In this document: one piece after another, positions 63,941 to 64,000 of the stretch
How the letters are laid out: each line of letters begins with the position of its first letter
Numbering within the stretch: the stretch's first letter is position 1
NCBI RefSeq assembly: GCF_026343945.1
Contig: NZ_JAPKNJ010000002.1
Span: forward strand, 186,001-250,000
Length of the DNA: 64,000 bases
Origin: Kaistia algarum
GTDB taxonomy: Bacteria > Pseudomonadota > Alphaproteobacteria > Rhizobiales > Kaistiaceae
Direction: 5' to 3'
Notes under the pieces: generated by a model
Database searches by the model: none
What the model was told of the DNA's origin: nothing
The model's input: only the letters and a program-made list of their open reading frames with translations
Made by a program: the position numbers and the translations under genes

Positions 63941-64000
63941 ATGAGCCACGATGTCTCGGTCATCGGCCTTTACATTCTCGACATTCTCGGCCGCCCGGTC
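63941..64000 (+). CDS. PfkB-family carbohydrate kinase, partial (5' end)
   Basis: Only the first 20 codons lie inside the window: MSHDVSVIGLYILDILGRPV. The pattern VxVIGxxxxDxxGxPV is the usual N-terminus of PfkB/ribokinase-type sugar kinases. A GGGGGG-rich ribosome site stands five bases before the ATG. It follows the permease with a 37-base gap and would add another phosphorylation step to this locus. Confidence 0.6.
   Translation, partial: MSHDVSVIGLYILDILGRPV

Overview
The window looks like chromosomal DNA from a free-living alphaproteobacterium of the Hyphomicrobiales (Rhizobiales); a Kaistia/Bosea-like soil bacterium would fit, but the genus cannot be fixed from sequence reading. The grounds are the GC-rich codon use, an E1-beta pyruvate dehydrogenase subunit with its own lipoyl domain, an Omp2-like porin, an ExoY/ExoP-style exopolysaccharide locus, and many ABC importers for sugars and small organic compounds. 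Most genes are core or catabolic and tightly packed, with many 4-bp ATGA stop/start overlaps.

Layout. 1-1.4 kb: minus-strand Mrp/Mnh cation/proton antiporter genes E-F-G-B (B cut by the edge). 2-6.2 kb: RND efflux adaptor and pump. 6.3-9.5 kb: AI-2E-type permease, a HigA antitoxin remnant, a DUF900 lipoprotein hydrolase and a MarC-like membrane protein. 9.7-19 kb: a catabolic block with GAF protein, HyuA and HyuB hydantoinase/oxoprolinase subunits, an amidohydrolase and a sugar-type ABC importer. 19-20.3 kb: porin. 21-27.4 kb: exopolysaccharide locus (sugar transferase, O-antigen-ligase-like polymerase, metallophosphoesterase, tyrosine autokinase, unknown membrane-anchored protein). 27.4-29.2 kb: DEAD-box RNA helicase. 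29.4-37.7 kb: central metabolism (FtsB-like protein, pdhA-pdhB-pdhC, DUF465 protein, lpdA, two GlsB-like membrane proteins, lipA, Coq10/RatA-like protein). Lipoate synthase sits beside the lipoylated pyruvate dehydrogenase it serves. 37.8-43.4 kb: sugar-acid oxidation genes (GntR regulator, FAH-family AraD1/GguC, ketoglutarate-semialdehyde-type dehydrogenase, LysR regulator, aldo/keto reductase). 43.4-47.4 kb: polyamine/iron-type ABC importer. 47.6 kb: tRNA-Gln(CTG).

Downstream of the tRNA, 47.7-54.5 kb is an accessory, partly decayed stretch: a HEPN-like protein with an RX4H motif, a secreted unknown, gene debris, and the C-terminal part of a DUF4011/DUF3320-class helicase-nuclease that has lost its Walker A region. 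No integrase or second att copy is visible.

From 54.4 kb to the right edge lies the most distinctive system: a DhaK-DhaL fusion kinase, a separate DhaL, a SorC-type regulator fused to a complete DhaK kinase domain, and a full ribose-class ABC importer, followed by the start of a PfkB-family kinase. A near-identical 12-mer (TTGACCATTGAC / TTGACAATTGAC) precedes both the kinase genes and the transporter genes. I infer an uptake-and-phosphorylation system for a short-chain ketose or its precursor (dihydroxyacetone, erythrulose or similar), whose regulator carries its own kinase-fold sensor or enzyme.
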